Translations under genes and position numbers: made by a program | From: Antedon mediterranea | Lineage: Eukaryota > Echinodermata > Crinoidea > Comatulida > Antedonidae | Reading direction: 5' to 3' | NCBI RefSeq assembly: GCF_964355755.1 | Contig: NC_092680.1 | Coordinates: 3,389,001-3,453,000 of the forward strand | DNA: 64,000 nt | Shown here: piece by piece, positions 11,041 through 22,639 of the stretch | Position numbering within the stretch: the stretch's first letter is position 1 | Layout of the letters: each line of letters begins with the position of its first letter | The notes under the pieces: generated by a model | Told to the model about the DNA's origin: nothing | The model's input: only the letters and a program-made list of their open reading frames with translations | Databases searched by the model: none

Positions 11041-11400
11041 TACCTCAATCTGACCAATTGAGACTGCCAACCCTGCGGTGAATGTTTTCATAATATAAGT
11101 ACTCCCCACCGGTGTTGTGCCCAGGGTCTGTCTGCGTTTGTTTCCAAACTTGGCCTGGCTAAGCAGTAAATTGGTAAACTGTTCTAAATGTAACCTCATT
11201 TGTCATTATGTTAGGCAGGTTTACCCTGATACCTAAAGCTAGGTTACATCAATACAGATGCGGTATGTTCACAATCGGTACATGCACGTAACCAATGACT
11301 TCCACCCGATAAACATTTACCTATATAACCCCTCCTGTATGTTCAGCGTTGGTCGAGGGAATACAAGAGAAACAAGCAGGGTTGACGTATTTTGTGATTA
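11041..11400. other. High-complexity island
   Basis: Balanced composition (CACCGGTGTTGTGCCCAGGG, CATGCACGTAACC, CTGTATGTTCAGCGTTGG). A minus-strand ORF overlaps it (10780-11199, start MRLHLEQFTNLLLSQ), but its second half runs into AT-rich DNA and looks non-coding. Candidate regulatory element. Confidence 0.25.
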
Positions 11401-11435
11401 GATTTGATCAAACTGTGAACTTGCCCGGAGCTTAC

Positions 11436-11497
11436 CGGTAGGACGACCAGAGGGTAACCAGTGGATGTTGCTTACATAATACAAGTTTATACAGCTC
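11436..11497 (-). other. Candidate coding exon, minus strand
   Basis: Minus-strand AG acceptor after GGCATATTTTTAG, then 62 bp, then donor GTAAGC (CTACCG before it). Two frames are open: one reads ELYKLVLCKQHPLVTLWSSY, the other SCINLYYVSNIHWLPSGRPT. The segment contains CpG in an AT-rich setting. The first frame would join in phase to 3239-3296, the second to 7925-7982. Unrecognised product, low confidence. Confidence 0.2.
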
Positions 11498-11796
11498 CTA
11501 AAAATATGCCAAATGACATACATGATTATACATGAATAAGAATTTATTGGTGTAAGCCATGAGGCATGGTATACATTCAACACCTTTAAATAGATTTCAC
11601 AAATTTTCATTTTGACAATATATTATAAATAATAATATGCTATGATTTTATAGTTTTGCTATTCCTAGTTTTTACTTAAATATACATACAGACATGGTTA
11701 TAATAAGGACACCATTAATTGCTTTTAACCTTACATTATTTTATATAAAGAGTTTGCCCATACCTTCCCCCACTTTTTAGTATTTTGTTTACTGTA

Positions 11797-12109
11797 GGTC
11801 CCTAGATATTTTGGGTCGCATTAGATCTTTGATCCCTGGATACCGGGGTCCTAGATTCTTGGGTCTCTGGATCCTTGGTCCCTAGATTCATGGGTCCCTA
11901 GATTTTTGGGTTCCTATTTATAAGGTCCCTGAGTATTGAGTTCCTAGATTGTTGGTCCCTAGATTCTTGGGTCCCTAGATCTTGGGTCCCTGGATACTGG
12001 GTTCCTAGATTGGGTTCCTAGATTTTGGGTCCCTGGATTCTGAGTTCCTAGATTTTGGGTATTTGATAATGGGTTCCAGGATTCTTGGGTCCCTGGATCC
12101 CCCTGGTCC
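11797..12109. repeat. Degenerate minisatellite, about 17-18-bp unit
   Basis: About 17 diverged copies of GGGTCCCTAGATTCTT-type units, with variants GGTTCCTAGATT and GGTCCCTGGATAC. The period drifts between about 13 and 19 bp. It is an old tandem array with no coding role seen. Confidence 0.88.
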
Positions 12110-14239
12110 ATCCATGCACCTCTTCTTTATTACAAATGTCTGCTTTTCAATGTTTTACTAGTAATATTAAAATAGTAATATAACTATAACAAATCTTTGC
12201 CTTTCAAATTCAATTCAACATCATGCCTATTTTTTTTATATGATTAAATAATCAATCTTATATTTTCTATTTAAGTTGAAAATGTCATTTATCAAAAATG
12301 AGTACTTGAATATCCTCCAATATTTACGTTTTACAAGATGAATACCCCGCGATATTTCATTACAAACGAGAGGAAGCGCGCAAACATGCACAAAACTCAG
12401 GCACGCATCGGGAATTAATAAATTTTGTTTTTTTTTTACTTGAAAGCCAGATCCAGTGATAATTTATTACTTCAACCTTTTAGAAATTGAATTGATTTAG
12501 TTTAGTTCGGGGCACGGTGGAATTTGGTCGTTTAATAATGTATGCGTTGGCATCACGGAAGCATGCGGTTTACGAAAGAACGGATGAATGGAGGAAATAC
12601 CGCACAGGAAATGTCTAGAAAGATGAGAGAGCTAATTGGTTAGACTTTGTAACTAACATCAAATAATGTAAGCACTAACACTAAATCATTAATTAAACAT
12701 TTTATGGGCAACATGCCTCAAATGTCACAATCTTTGGTTCAAATCTTTTAATTTCTTGTTAGTGACAATTTGTAAGGTAGGTTAAATCCTTGAAAAAGTA
12801 CCAATTCCTTTTCAAATGTGTCGTGGTTACAAGTTAAAAATATAATTTAGTCAAAAACAAAGCATTGAAATCGAAATACAGTACAACAGTAATTTGGAAT
12901 GATTGCTGAATCTGTCTATTCTCACTGCTGGTTATTTATTATTGATTCTTTCTTAGAGAATAGTTTTTATAAATTACTTTGCATATAAAGTAAAAAACAA
13001 TTACTTCTCACTTGGCATAATTTTAAATTAGTATAGCTTGCGGAAACATATCAATTAGTTTTATAACACCATCCTACAATGGTTTTGTTTTGATTGTCTT
13101 ATTTTGTTCCTATCCCCCTGGTGTTGCCATGAATAATAACAAACGACGGATGTATTTTTAATGGAGATCATTGTAAATAAAACGCCTACTCAAATTGACC
13201 GTGTAAATGTGATGTTGTTACGCAGAGAGGAAAGGCTTGTCGCTAATGGAGTGTCATATACGAACAAATGTCGTCTTTCTCACACATTACAAGTATCTCA
13301 CGATTGATGCAGAGTAACTGATAGGCTAGTATTTAATGGAGAACATTTTAGTGTTATTACCGTACTATTGGCTGGTAGTACTTGTTAATTACAATACCAG
13401 CTGTGTTGATTCTCATGCTTTGCTCAGTGGTTGTGAACTCTTATTTGTTTCTGTGTTTCTGATGATGACGGCGACGTAATAAATGTTGAAATACTAATCA
13501 ACCATTTGTCATTCAAAGTTATTCTTTGTATAAACACACTACTATGATTCAAATGTCTTGAAATTTTTTTGAAATCTTGAAAGATTTATTTTTACACTAG
13601 ATTAGGTGCGTCACATTTTTAGTTTCATTGTAATTCTTAAATTTTGTCTTTTTTTGTAAATCAGGAAGTTATAAAAATTTGTAAAAGTTTATTCAATAAT
13701 TTGTTTGTGTGTTTGCTTTCCAATCCAATGCAAGTTAAATATCTACTTCCAAGAGTGTTGTCGGCCCATTGGTCTAGCTGCAAGTTTATTATAATCACAT
13801 ACTGTATATTGATATTTTATATCATGGAAGAGTTGTTAGTGAGCTTTGGTCAATTGATTATATTTATTGCTATTTGAGATTAAAACAAAGATAATAGCCA
13901 TACTAAAACATTATTATACATTGTACTTGTAGTATTTTACATTATAAATCATATTGTTTGTTTTGAAATACTCTGTTATGTTTTAAATTAATATCATGAA
14001 TGACTTAACTACTCATGTTTACTTATTTTATAATTAACACATACTTTGTTAATCACATCATGAAATACACAACTCAACTTGATAATCTTTACACCCTCGC
14101 TGCTTTCTGATTGGCCATTTATTTCAGATAGGATGCGACGGTAAAATCATATGTTTTTGTCATGAAGTGTTTTAATAATGTTACTACTCATTGAAAAAAG
14201 AACCAAAAAGTGAAGTGATTTTCGGTAATTTGAGCAGTT
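12110..14239. other. Non-coding sequence with two islands
   Basis: AT-rich overall. About 12340-12610 (CCGCGATATTTC, GGAAGCGCGCAAACATG, GTATGCGTTGGCATCACGG) and about 13100-13480 (AACGACGGATG, TGACGGCGACGTAATAAATG) are more complex and CpG-bearing. No splice-bounded ORF was convincing. Confidence 0.35.
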
Positions 14240-14790
14240 CCATTAGAGTCTGGTAATAAATCGCTGCGATAGCTGAATCTCCAGAGAGCCTTCTGACGGC
14301 TGAATTATCCGCTCTGTAGGATCTAAGTCAGGCACGCGTCTAATGCATTACCAACGGTCTTTACTGCAATTATTTCACATAAGCACAAATAAATCTCTCT
14401 TGTCCTTATGCTTAGTCATAGCGAATAATGCATAGAACTGTGTATTAATCATTGCATGGCTGCAGGCGCCAACTACACATAAGAGCTAGTCCATTAGCCG
14501 AACGCGGAGAAGTACTCGTTCTGTAAAACGAGCGATGTATTCCCTGTACGCAAACGTAGATTAACGACTCCATCAGGTGTACGACTCGATGTCAGCATTT
14601 ATAGATCGTGCATATGATATTTTCAAACAGTCACTATCGTCATGGTAATGGCGTTAAAACATGCGCATTCGACAGCCCGGGTCTCGGTTGTCTCGTTGTT
14701 TAAATATCTTGCCGCCTTTCTACCGTAACAGCTTCCTGTGTGGGTTAAATCGCAGCGTATTGTCACCTCGAGGCATTCAGGATGCAAGTT
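14240..14790. other. Large CpG-rich non-coding island
   Basis: One of the longest islands in the window: about 550 bp of balanced composition with many CpG (AATCGCTGCGATAGC, GGCACGCGTC, GAACGCGGAGAAG, GACAGCCCGGGTCTCGG). Homeodomain-type ATTA cores (TAATGCATTACC, CCATTAGCCG) are present. Stops occur in all frames, which favours a regulatory element over an exon. Confidence 0.4.
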
Positions 14791-17700
14791 AAATATTTCA
14801 CCCCTTGGTTTTTTTTTATATACCCTGGGAGATGCTTTCTCGTGTCATTTACGAGATTGATGTGATAGTGTGCAGTGATGCGGATAAACCATTGGAACCA
14901 ATCAGAATCTCATCAAACACTTTAAACGATTTATACTATTCAAATTACAAAGAGATTTACATTAGGAAATGTATTGATAGGATTACACCATTACAGCCAA
15001 TACAAATAAAAATCAAATTTTATTGACTTTGTGGTTTAGTTGATTATTAAATCATTAGGTTCGGTGTTTATTATTAGAATAATAATGTTAGTGACAAAGA
15101 TAAACATAGAAAAATACATAACAAAGGAATTACTGTGAGATAATAAAATTTAATTTTTATTAGTTATTAAATTATTAAAAATAAATAGTAAATAGCCATT
15201 ACAAATTTACAAACTATTCAATTTTTATTATTATTATTATTGTTTATTAAATTACTAGTTTATAGCTTATTTATTTGCTTCTCTAAATCTAAAATAGAAG
15301 AAAATATAAATATATACCGTAATTAAATATATATAATAAAATAAATAATTTTTTTTATTAATCTTCATTTTTCATGTTTTTAGGGGACAATACCTCTTTA
15401 AGTAATTTCATGCTTTTAGCGATTCCATATTTTCATGTTAATTTTTAAATCTTTTTAAAATTTATTGACAATTATTTTAAACAAGTAATACTGTTTAGGT
15501 ACCATATGAGCTAAATATCTTATTAATAATTGCCTTGGGTTAGTTAAGATATAAAGACATTTACTTTGTATGTATGTACTGTACATGACTTGCACCAAAC
15601 ATTATAGACATTAATTATACATTTTCACAACATGATTAATTGATAATAACAGTGTGCTGTCTCATTACCTTTGATAATCAACCAAATTCCGTGAATAAAA
15701 GCACTATATATACCCAAAAGCTTTTTAATACCAATAATAATTAATATTTATCTTTGTATATTTTTTTCAAAATATCGAAGGCTTTAAAACCACACCACAA
15801 TTTACATTATCATTGTAAAAAAAAGAACAGAAATGCTTAAAAAATCACATTGTCAACTCTTTATTCTAATTGTGTATTAATCTATTATTTGTAATGTCTT
15901 TTAACATTTTTAAACATAAAAAAACATGTTTTTTCTGGGTTTTTTTATGTACTACTTTAATGAAGAACTTATACAATCCTATTTCTTTAGTATATTGCTT
16001 GTACAGTAATCATTTTCTTTTATTTTTTCTTGTATTGTGTTATTGAAATTGATGTTTCAATGAATGAATAAATGAATAAATCACAAAATTTCATAAATAA
16101 AAAGAAGGTATTAAATAGACATGCAACATATAAAATAATCATAACCATCATAATGTTATTTGTAGAGGTATAACAACAGTGTTTATGTGTTTACAAACAT
16201 TAATTAAAAAAGAGAATTGGTTAGTTTTAGACTTATACTCAATGTGTGTAGAGGAAGGAATGTAATATTATTTTGAAATATGTATTAAAAGTTATGATTA
16301 TTATGATTGTTGGAATTCTATTATGATGCGAGTGATCCGCTCTTGCTTCAGGCTCCAAATCAGTGAATAAAATATGGCATTTATTTAACCACACTTTATG
16401 AACCAAACCCACATACAAATATGTTTTTCGCTGTTCAAATATGAAATTCATATTTTTAAATCGTGTATGTGCGTAATTTTAAATCATTGTGTATTTCCAT
16501 AAGCGCAGTACTGTTTTGTTTTACCTTTCAAATTTTATTTATTCAACAATGGATTCAAAAATATAAAATTTGTATTGCTGTTTGTGTATGTACATAATCG
16601 TGAATGAATATTTTATATCTCTTTGTTTTACCGAGTAATACCATTTATTCTCTTTCTGATTTTATTTCTTCAACCACGGAAAAATATTAATACATTTGTT
16701 TTTTTCTGTTGAAAGTTTGAAATCTGTCTTTTAATATTTCAAAATTAATTTTGACTTGAGTGTATTTTTTTTTAATGTAGTACAACACAATATTATTTTA
16801 CAAATAAAAGATGTAACATTAATTTTATTATGTTTTTAACATTTGTATTTTTAGCGATAACATTTTTATCTTTTTAAATAACTTGAAAGTCAAATTTCCA
16901 ATATGGACTGAAATCTTGAATCTTTTGTATCTTGAATCGTAATCTTTTTTTCTTGAATCATATAAATATTTTATTTAAATTGTGTTTCTTTACAAGTTAA
17001 CTTGTTTCTTTCCAATTTTATTTCTTCAACCATGGAAAAATATGAATAAGCTGGTTTTTTTTCTTTTGAAAAAGTTAAAAAGTTAAATTGTTATTCTTAG
17101 TCATGTACTCAATTTGTAATGGCAGTTTGTTATTTATTTGTTTTACAGCCTGTACTCTTATATGTTACCTTTCCCATTCTATTCCTTTAACAATACAAGA
17201 TCTATTAATCATTTGTAAATGCTTTTTCCATTTCAATTCCACAACTTCACTCTTAACAGTTTATAAATCATGATTTCTACACATTGACTTTTAAAATATT
17301 CTTGAAGAATTTTTTTATTATTTTTGTTTAAAATTTTGCAACCATTTTTATCCTGTTAAATTTATATTACTTTGATTTCTTTTAAATATTTTGAATTATA
17401 CATCAAACAAATAATAAATATATTTATTTATATTTAGTCTAAATTTAAACATTCTAAAATCTTTACATTTTACAAAAATAAAATTAGATATTTTAAAAAC
17501 TGTTTATTTTGATATTAAATAGTTTCAATATTGATAATTAAGTTTGGCATAAAATTCAGACCTTACATTTAAAGTTCAATAACTTTTAAGGCACAGAATT
17601 ACTAGCGCTTGAGGTATGTTGCATCAATGTAGCATGCTTTTATATAAAAAAAATGCCTGGCAATGGCATACGATAGTAGTAGTTTACTGATAGTAAGAAC

Positions 17701-18944
17701 CACAACTCACATTTTTTTTCTTCTATCTCTGAAACTACAACAGTCATAGCTCGAGGTGTACTACTGCAAAATACTATTGTTAGATTTTAAAATTAATATA
17801 TTTGTGTTATTGTCAAATGAAAACGGAATAATGAACACAGATAATTTTAATAGTGTTTGTTGTATTCACCGCTATCTCGTTTGCCAATTCTTTATTACAT
17901 TGTTGCCCCGGGGAAATCTCCCATGGGACAGGCAAACAAGGCTTCTAAACTACTGTTCTGCCTCAAATGCAAATCTCTCAGCCTAGTTTGAAAACAATTT
18001 TTATTAATAATATATTTATTTTATGGTAATATGGCAATTTCATTTTTGAAAGACAGGAAGTGAAAAATGTTATTGTATTATTAAAATGTAAAGATTTTAT
18101 AAATTTGTAGAATGTTTGATTTTAGACTAAATATACAGATATTGGAAACATTCATTTACTAATCTAAATATTTGTTTAAAAAATTTAAATAGACTTTACT
18201 CAATAACATTTTCTATTAATACATATTTGAAATTTAAAACTTACATTACACAACATCCATTAAACATAACGTTTAGTTTTATTATAATTTCTTGAATTCT
18301 TTTTATCTTTTTTTTTCAATTTATGTTCGTTTCAATGTTGTCCTTTTTTTTTAAAATCACTGCTTTGTTATTGGAATTTTGTTATACAAAATAATTTGAT
18401 ATTAACTTGTTAAATATCAAAGTTATCTTACCGAGCAATATTTTTTTTTGCTGTCTCCATCAGCTTTGATTTTAATTGGTAAATCAAACAAAAATTATAT
18501 AAACTTAGAGTATTTTCTAGTTTTTCTATGAAAAAAAATGCTTTTAGTAATATTTCTATATCAAAGAATATATTAAAAATACAAATTTGACTGAATTCTA
18601 ATAGAAATATGATAAATACTGAAACAAAATATAGACACAAGGCACAACAAACCATACCTTAATATACACAGATATGATATTGTAGCAGAAAACTAATGTA
18701 TTGGTGACAGTGATATTGATATTAGACGATATAGTTTTATATTTTACATATATTTGTATCATGTGTCATAAAGCATGGTAAATATTTGTAAGGAAAGACA
18801 CCACCCCAGGCGGTTATTACCCGGCCACTGGACTACGGGGCGGTTTTCAAACGTAGTTCAAAATCTTCCCAGTAAAATTTCTTTTATTTTGATACCCCAT
18901 GTGTATGGATGCGTGTACGGACAAATTTACAAACGTTCTCTATA
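14791..18944. other. Long AT-rich non-coding block
   Basis: Mostly T- and A-runs. A family B MITE fragment lies at 15352-15401. Small more complex patches occur at about 17600-17690 and 17860-17990 (CCCCGGGGAAATCTCCCATG) and 18790-18890 (CAGGCGGTTATTACCCGGCC). A short ORF across 14805-15026 has no recognisable features. No gene is supported. Confidence 0.4.
15352..15401 (-). mobile_element. MITE family B terminal fragment
   Basis: Contains the family B right end (CTTCATTTTTCATG, then GGGGACAATACCTCT, then TTAA at 15398-15401). The rest of the element is missing. Confidence 0.6.
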
Positions 18945-19080
18945 AAACTCTGTCTACATTATCAGACTTTATGCGACAAAAAATGTAATGTGCCCATATA
19001 TGGACATGATGATGTCATATCACTACCATATTTGGGCATATCACTACCATATTTAGGCACATCGCATTTTTTTCTTTATA
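18945..19080. mobile_element. MITE family A copy, right end eroded
   Basis: Begins AACTCTGTCTACATTATC, then ATGTGCCCATATATGG and ATGATGATGTCATATC, and a duplicated CATATCACTACCATATTT. The right inverted terminus is lost after GCATTTTTTTC. No coding capacity. Confidence 0.75.
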
Positions 19081-20309
19081 TATTCAGGTGTAAAAACCTT
19101 AAGTTTTGTATTATGTTTTGATTGCCTACACATAATAATTATATTAATAATAAAATAGATTAGATATTGATAATTTGTATTCATCAATATATAAGTACAA
19201 GATAATATAAAACGTTAAAATGTTAAATACAAATAAAATAATGTATTAAAAAGTTCTCTTGAAGTTTGCATTACAAATATGATTTGCACACATTTAAAGC
19301 TAAATACAACCGGCCTTAAAAACAAAAATAAAATAAAATCAATGACATTTTGTTTTGAAATTTACACCACCATAAAATTTAACTACTTCTCTTTGAATAT
19401 TTGTTTACTTTTTGAATTTTTTTACATTAATAAATGTTGATATTTAATGGTCACTTTGACATTTCTATCAACATTATATAACATTAATCCTTAGATAACT
19501 TAATTGCGGTCTTGTTACGACTGTAGTCATGCTATTTTACTTATCTACTGCCCTCTAGCTGTCACTATAACAAGCAATGTTGGTTCCCTTTATGCAGCAG
19601 TTTAGAATTACTGTTATTTCAGTTTCTTTATTCAGTAATGAAGGATTCAAAACATTTTATTATTATTTATGGTATTTAGAGCAATGTATTGCTCTATGTT
19701 TCTATAGAATATATTATATAATTAAAGAGTATAAAATGTTGATGGATTTGCGATCATTTGGTGAATTTGTCTGTACTTTTAGTTGTTCATTTAGTTTAGA
19801 AAAAATTGCAAAAAAAAAAATGATTTTTGTGAATTAATACTTCTGCTTTTTTTTAGCCATTAAAGTAAAAGTTATCAACAACAAATACAGAACTTCTGTA
19901 TACGCAAACAATCAAGATATTAATTTTTCCTAAAATTGTTTTTACCACATTAGAATTTATTGACTTTTAGTTTAAAAATTTGTATTCAATTTTCATTAAT
20001 CAAAACATTGAAATTCAAATTTTACTGAATAACAATTATTCATTCTTATTAAATCTTACTGTTATTTTTATAATAAATTACTAAATAGTTTCAAATAGTT
20101 GTTAAAACAGAGTAATTTTTCTTTGTTTTGCATGTAAAATTTCTTCATAGACCAAATTTGTGTTTGACTTCAACAAACTTAAGTTCAAAAAGTGATCTTT
20201 CTTTAGAAACCTATATAATCATCAATGTATGTAATTATTTTGTCTCGTTTTTATATATCATATGCTAATTATGCATATTATATGCTAATTTAATTCACTA
20301 TATATAGAT
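19081..20309. other. AT-rich non-coding sequence
   Basis: No gene or element ends seen. A short ORF (19577-19837) overlaps but its composition matches the background. Confidence 0.4.
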
Positions 20310-20480
20310 AACATCCTAGGATACAATTTGTCACAGATAAGTAGCACTTAGCGCACGGATCAGGTCATTTATTTAAATCGCAGGTATGCGTTGGTATGGT
20401 AACAAGATTTAAATTAATTATTTATGAGATTTTACTGGCGACAAAGGTGGCAAAAGTCTAGAATGATGAAAGATAATTAT
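20310..20480. other. Small high-complexity island
   Basis: CACTTAGCGCACGGATCAGG, ATCGCAGGTATGCGTTGG and ACTGGCGACAAAGG stand out from the AT-rich flanks. Possible regulatory element. Confidence 0.2.
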
Positions 20481-20579
20481 CCTTTAGACTTACTAAGAAT
20501 AGATATAATAAAGATTTAAAATATGTTAAAATAACATATGTAAAGATTTATAATTTGTAAAATAAAACAAGTTAAATAT

Positions 20580-20760
20580 TAGCTGTAGATTGGTGGTTAG
20601 CAAGCTTTCCTTCCAATTTTAAGGTCATGGGTTCGAGCCGACTTAGTGGCAGAGGTGTATACTTGCTATTGTTTCTACTAAATGAGACACGATCAAGTTT
20701 ATTTATCCTGTCATAGGTCAGCTGTTAGATGTGAATAAAATAAAATAAAATTGTAATATT
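20580..20760 (+). mobile_element. tRNA-derived SINE-like element
   Basis: A tRNA-like head has a degenerate A box (TAGATTGGTGG from 20586) and a B box (GGTTCGAGCC at 20630-20639), about 44 bp apart as in tRNA genes. It is followed by an unrelated body and an AATAAAATAAAATAAAA tail near 20733-20750. The acceptor stem does not pair, so it is not a functional tRNA gene. Confidence 0.6.
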
Positions 20761-21014
20761 TCAAAAAAGTTAAATAGTGAAAATTGATATACTTTGAATG
20801 GACGATAAGTAGCAAATAAGAGATCGACAAATGACTTAATAATAAATATTACCATATGATAAAGTTTATCTATCCTGTCATAGGTCAGTTTCTAGCTGTT
20901 AGATGTGAAAGAAATAATTTTTAAAATAATGATAACAATATTTCGAAAAAGTTAAATAGTGAAAATTGATATACTTTGAATGGACAATAAGTAGCAAATA
21001 AGAGATCGACAAAT
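20694..21014. repeat. Direct duplication of SINE tail plus flank
   Basis: Copy 1 (20694-20832) and copy 2 (20861-21014) share AAGTTTAT, CTATCCTGTCATAGGTCAG, GTTAAATAGTGAAAATTG, ATATACTTTGAATGGAC and AGTAGCAAATAAGAG. Copy 2 has a small insertion (TTTCTAG) and a different A-rich middle. The duplicated unit includes the SINE 3' end and its downstream flank but not its tRNA-like head. It is therefore a local duplication rather than a second insertion. Confidence 0.8.
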
Positions 21015-21845
21015 AAATAAATATTAGTGTACAAAAAAATAAAAAGATAAAGTCATCCAACTTAGTAAAAGCACAACCAAGATGATGTGAACATCACCGA
21101 ATGTTGTCAAGTAAAAATTTGACTGTACATCTTGGAAATCTAAAAAGCCGCAAAAGCTTTGCACTAATAATGGATGCACCAATTTCTAAGAACATTTCCA
21201 TTAGCGTATTTCTTTAAGTGATATTGTATACTTTGAGATTAACTGTTGCCTCCTCTGTTTTAATATCCATATATCCGCCTACTCCACTTGTTTGTTCATT
21301 AGTTTATTTACAACTTATTATTAACTTGTGAGAATGCTTGTTGACTTTTTTAAATAAAAATGTTTTACTAAATACGAGTTATTTATGATGATAATATGTA
21401 TTGGTGTAATGCGTTTTTATTTTTTGAAAGTCAATGTCCATTTAATCTGGCTAGATATAACTTTAGAACAATATGCAGATTTAGTTGTCATTATTTTTAT
21501 TAGGTGATAATACAGTTTTTATTATCTAATTTTTATGACGTAATACATCTTCATTGATTTGAGAAGTATAACAATCATTATTATTAAATCTTTATTAACA
21601 AATGCAAAATAATAATTTATTTGAAAATAACATGAATTGAAAATCCCTTTAAGCTACTGTACAATTGCCATAAAATATTATTCTAAAAAACTTTAAAAAC
21701 ATAAGATTTAAAAAATGATTCACGTGACCAATTCAACATAATTAACAATTAAATTTTAAAATTGATTATTTTCTTTCTTTACAATAGAGGTTTAGATGCT
21801 ATAAAAATGGGATGCTGCCCTCGTGAGATCAAAAGATCAATTTAA
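21015..21845. other. AT-rich non-coding sequence
   Basis: No gene or repeat structure identified. Confidence 0.4.
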
Positions 21846-22215
21846 TTAAAGATGTATTGTCCCCGAAAACATGAAAAATTAAGATTATTTAAATCAGACG
21901 TTAAATATGTTATTTTGTAGTTTTAATAAAGAATAATCCATTCTGGAAAAAAAAAAAAAAAAAAAAAAAAATGTTTTTTCATATATAAAAAATTGCAAAA
22001 TAATTAATGGTCAAATTCAACGAAAAACCCATTGTCTGGCAGCCAATTTGACTATTTTTTGCTTTGAATTACAGTTTTTCAAGTAAATACATTTTTTTCC
22101 GATTCAATTTTTGTTCAAAGTGGTTGACTATTACTGTATGTGACATTAAAATGGCATATTCAACAAAAAAATGTTCAACCTTTATTTTTTTTCCAGGGGG
22201 ACAATACATCTTTAA
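21846..22215 (+). mobile_element. MITE family B, full-length copy
   Basis: Starts TTAA + AGATGTATTGTCCCC and ends with the inverted GGGGGACAATACATCT + TTAA (22212-22215). About 370 bp long. The interior has no ORF of note and includes a homopolymer of A near 21945-21970. Shared internal words with other copies are TTGACTATTTTTT, GGCAGCCAATTTGAC and GTGACATTAAAATGGCATA. TTAA bounding is typical of piggyBac-type insertion, but TA or TWA duplications cannot be excluded. Confidence 0.85.
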
Positions 22216-22533
22216 AACAATAGTTTTATACTGTATATTTAGTTGAAAAGTCCTTTGTTGTTAGTTTGAATGCCTAGGAGGGATAGCAAAATATTTGGTG
22301 GCTTCTGGATGATGTGACGTTAATTTATGTTAATATCTAAAGTGATCAACGATTAATACAGCTGTTATTGGCTTAACAACATCCCTCTGTGGATTAAAAG
22401 GCTTTGTTTTCCTTTATTTAAACACATTCATTTTTCGTAGAGAATCACAATTTTATCTTCCAACCCTTTTAATTACTATATGTTGCATTATTATATGTAG
22501 GTATTTTATTAATATTACTAGTAGTAGTACGAG

Positions 22534-22632
22534 GTTCTTTAAAGTGCACTGAATGTTTTGTGGACCTACTGTTTATAGTCCTTATCCAAGAAGACTCATT
22601 CTACCACCAGAACCATGGAGCGAGTGAGAACA
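22534..22632. repeat. Dispersed repeat, copy 1
   Basis: GTTCTTTAAAGTGCAC ... CAAGAAGACTCATTCTACC ACCAG ... GGAGCGAGTG. It aligns along its length with 27181-27262. No terminal structure is visible. Confidence 0.6.
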
Positions 22633-22639
22633 AACACAT

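Noticed and set aside
10780-11199. 139-codon minus-strand ORF
   Set aside because: The first half crosses a high-complexity island, but the second half reads AT-rich background as Phe/Leu/Ile/Asn-rich sequence ending in a hydrophobic run. No domain is recognised.
20586-20640. Genuine tRNA gene
   Set aside because: A and B boxes are present, but the acceptor and anticodon stems do not pair and an A-rich tail follows, as in a SINE. The same applies at 29305, 40605 and 42599.
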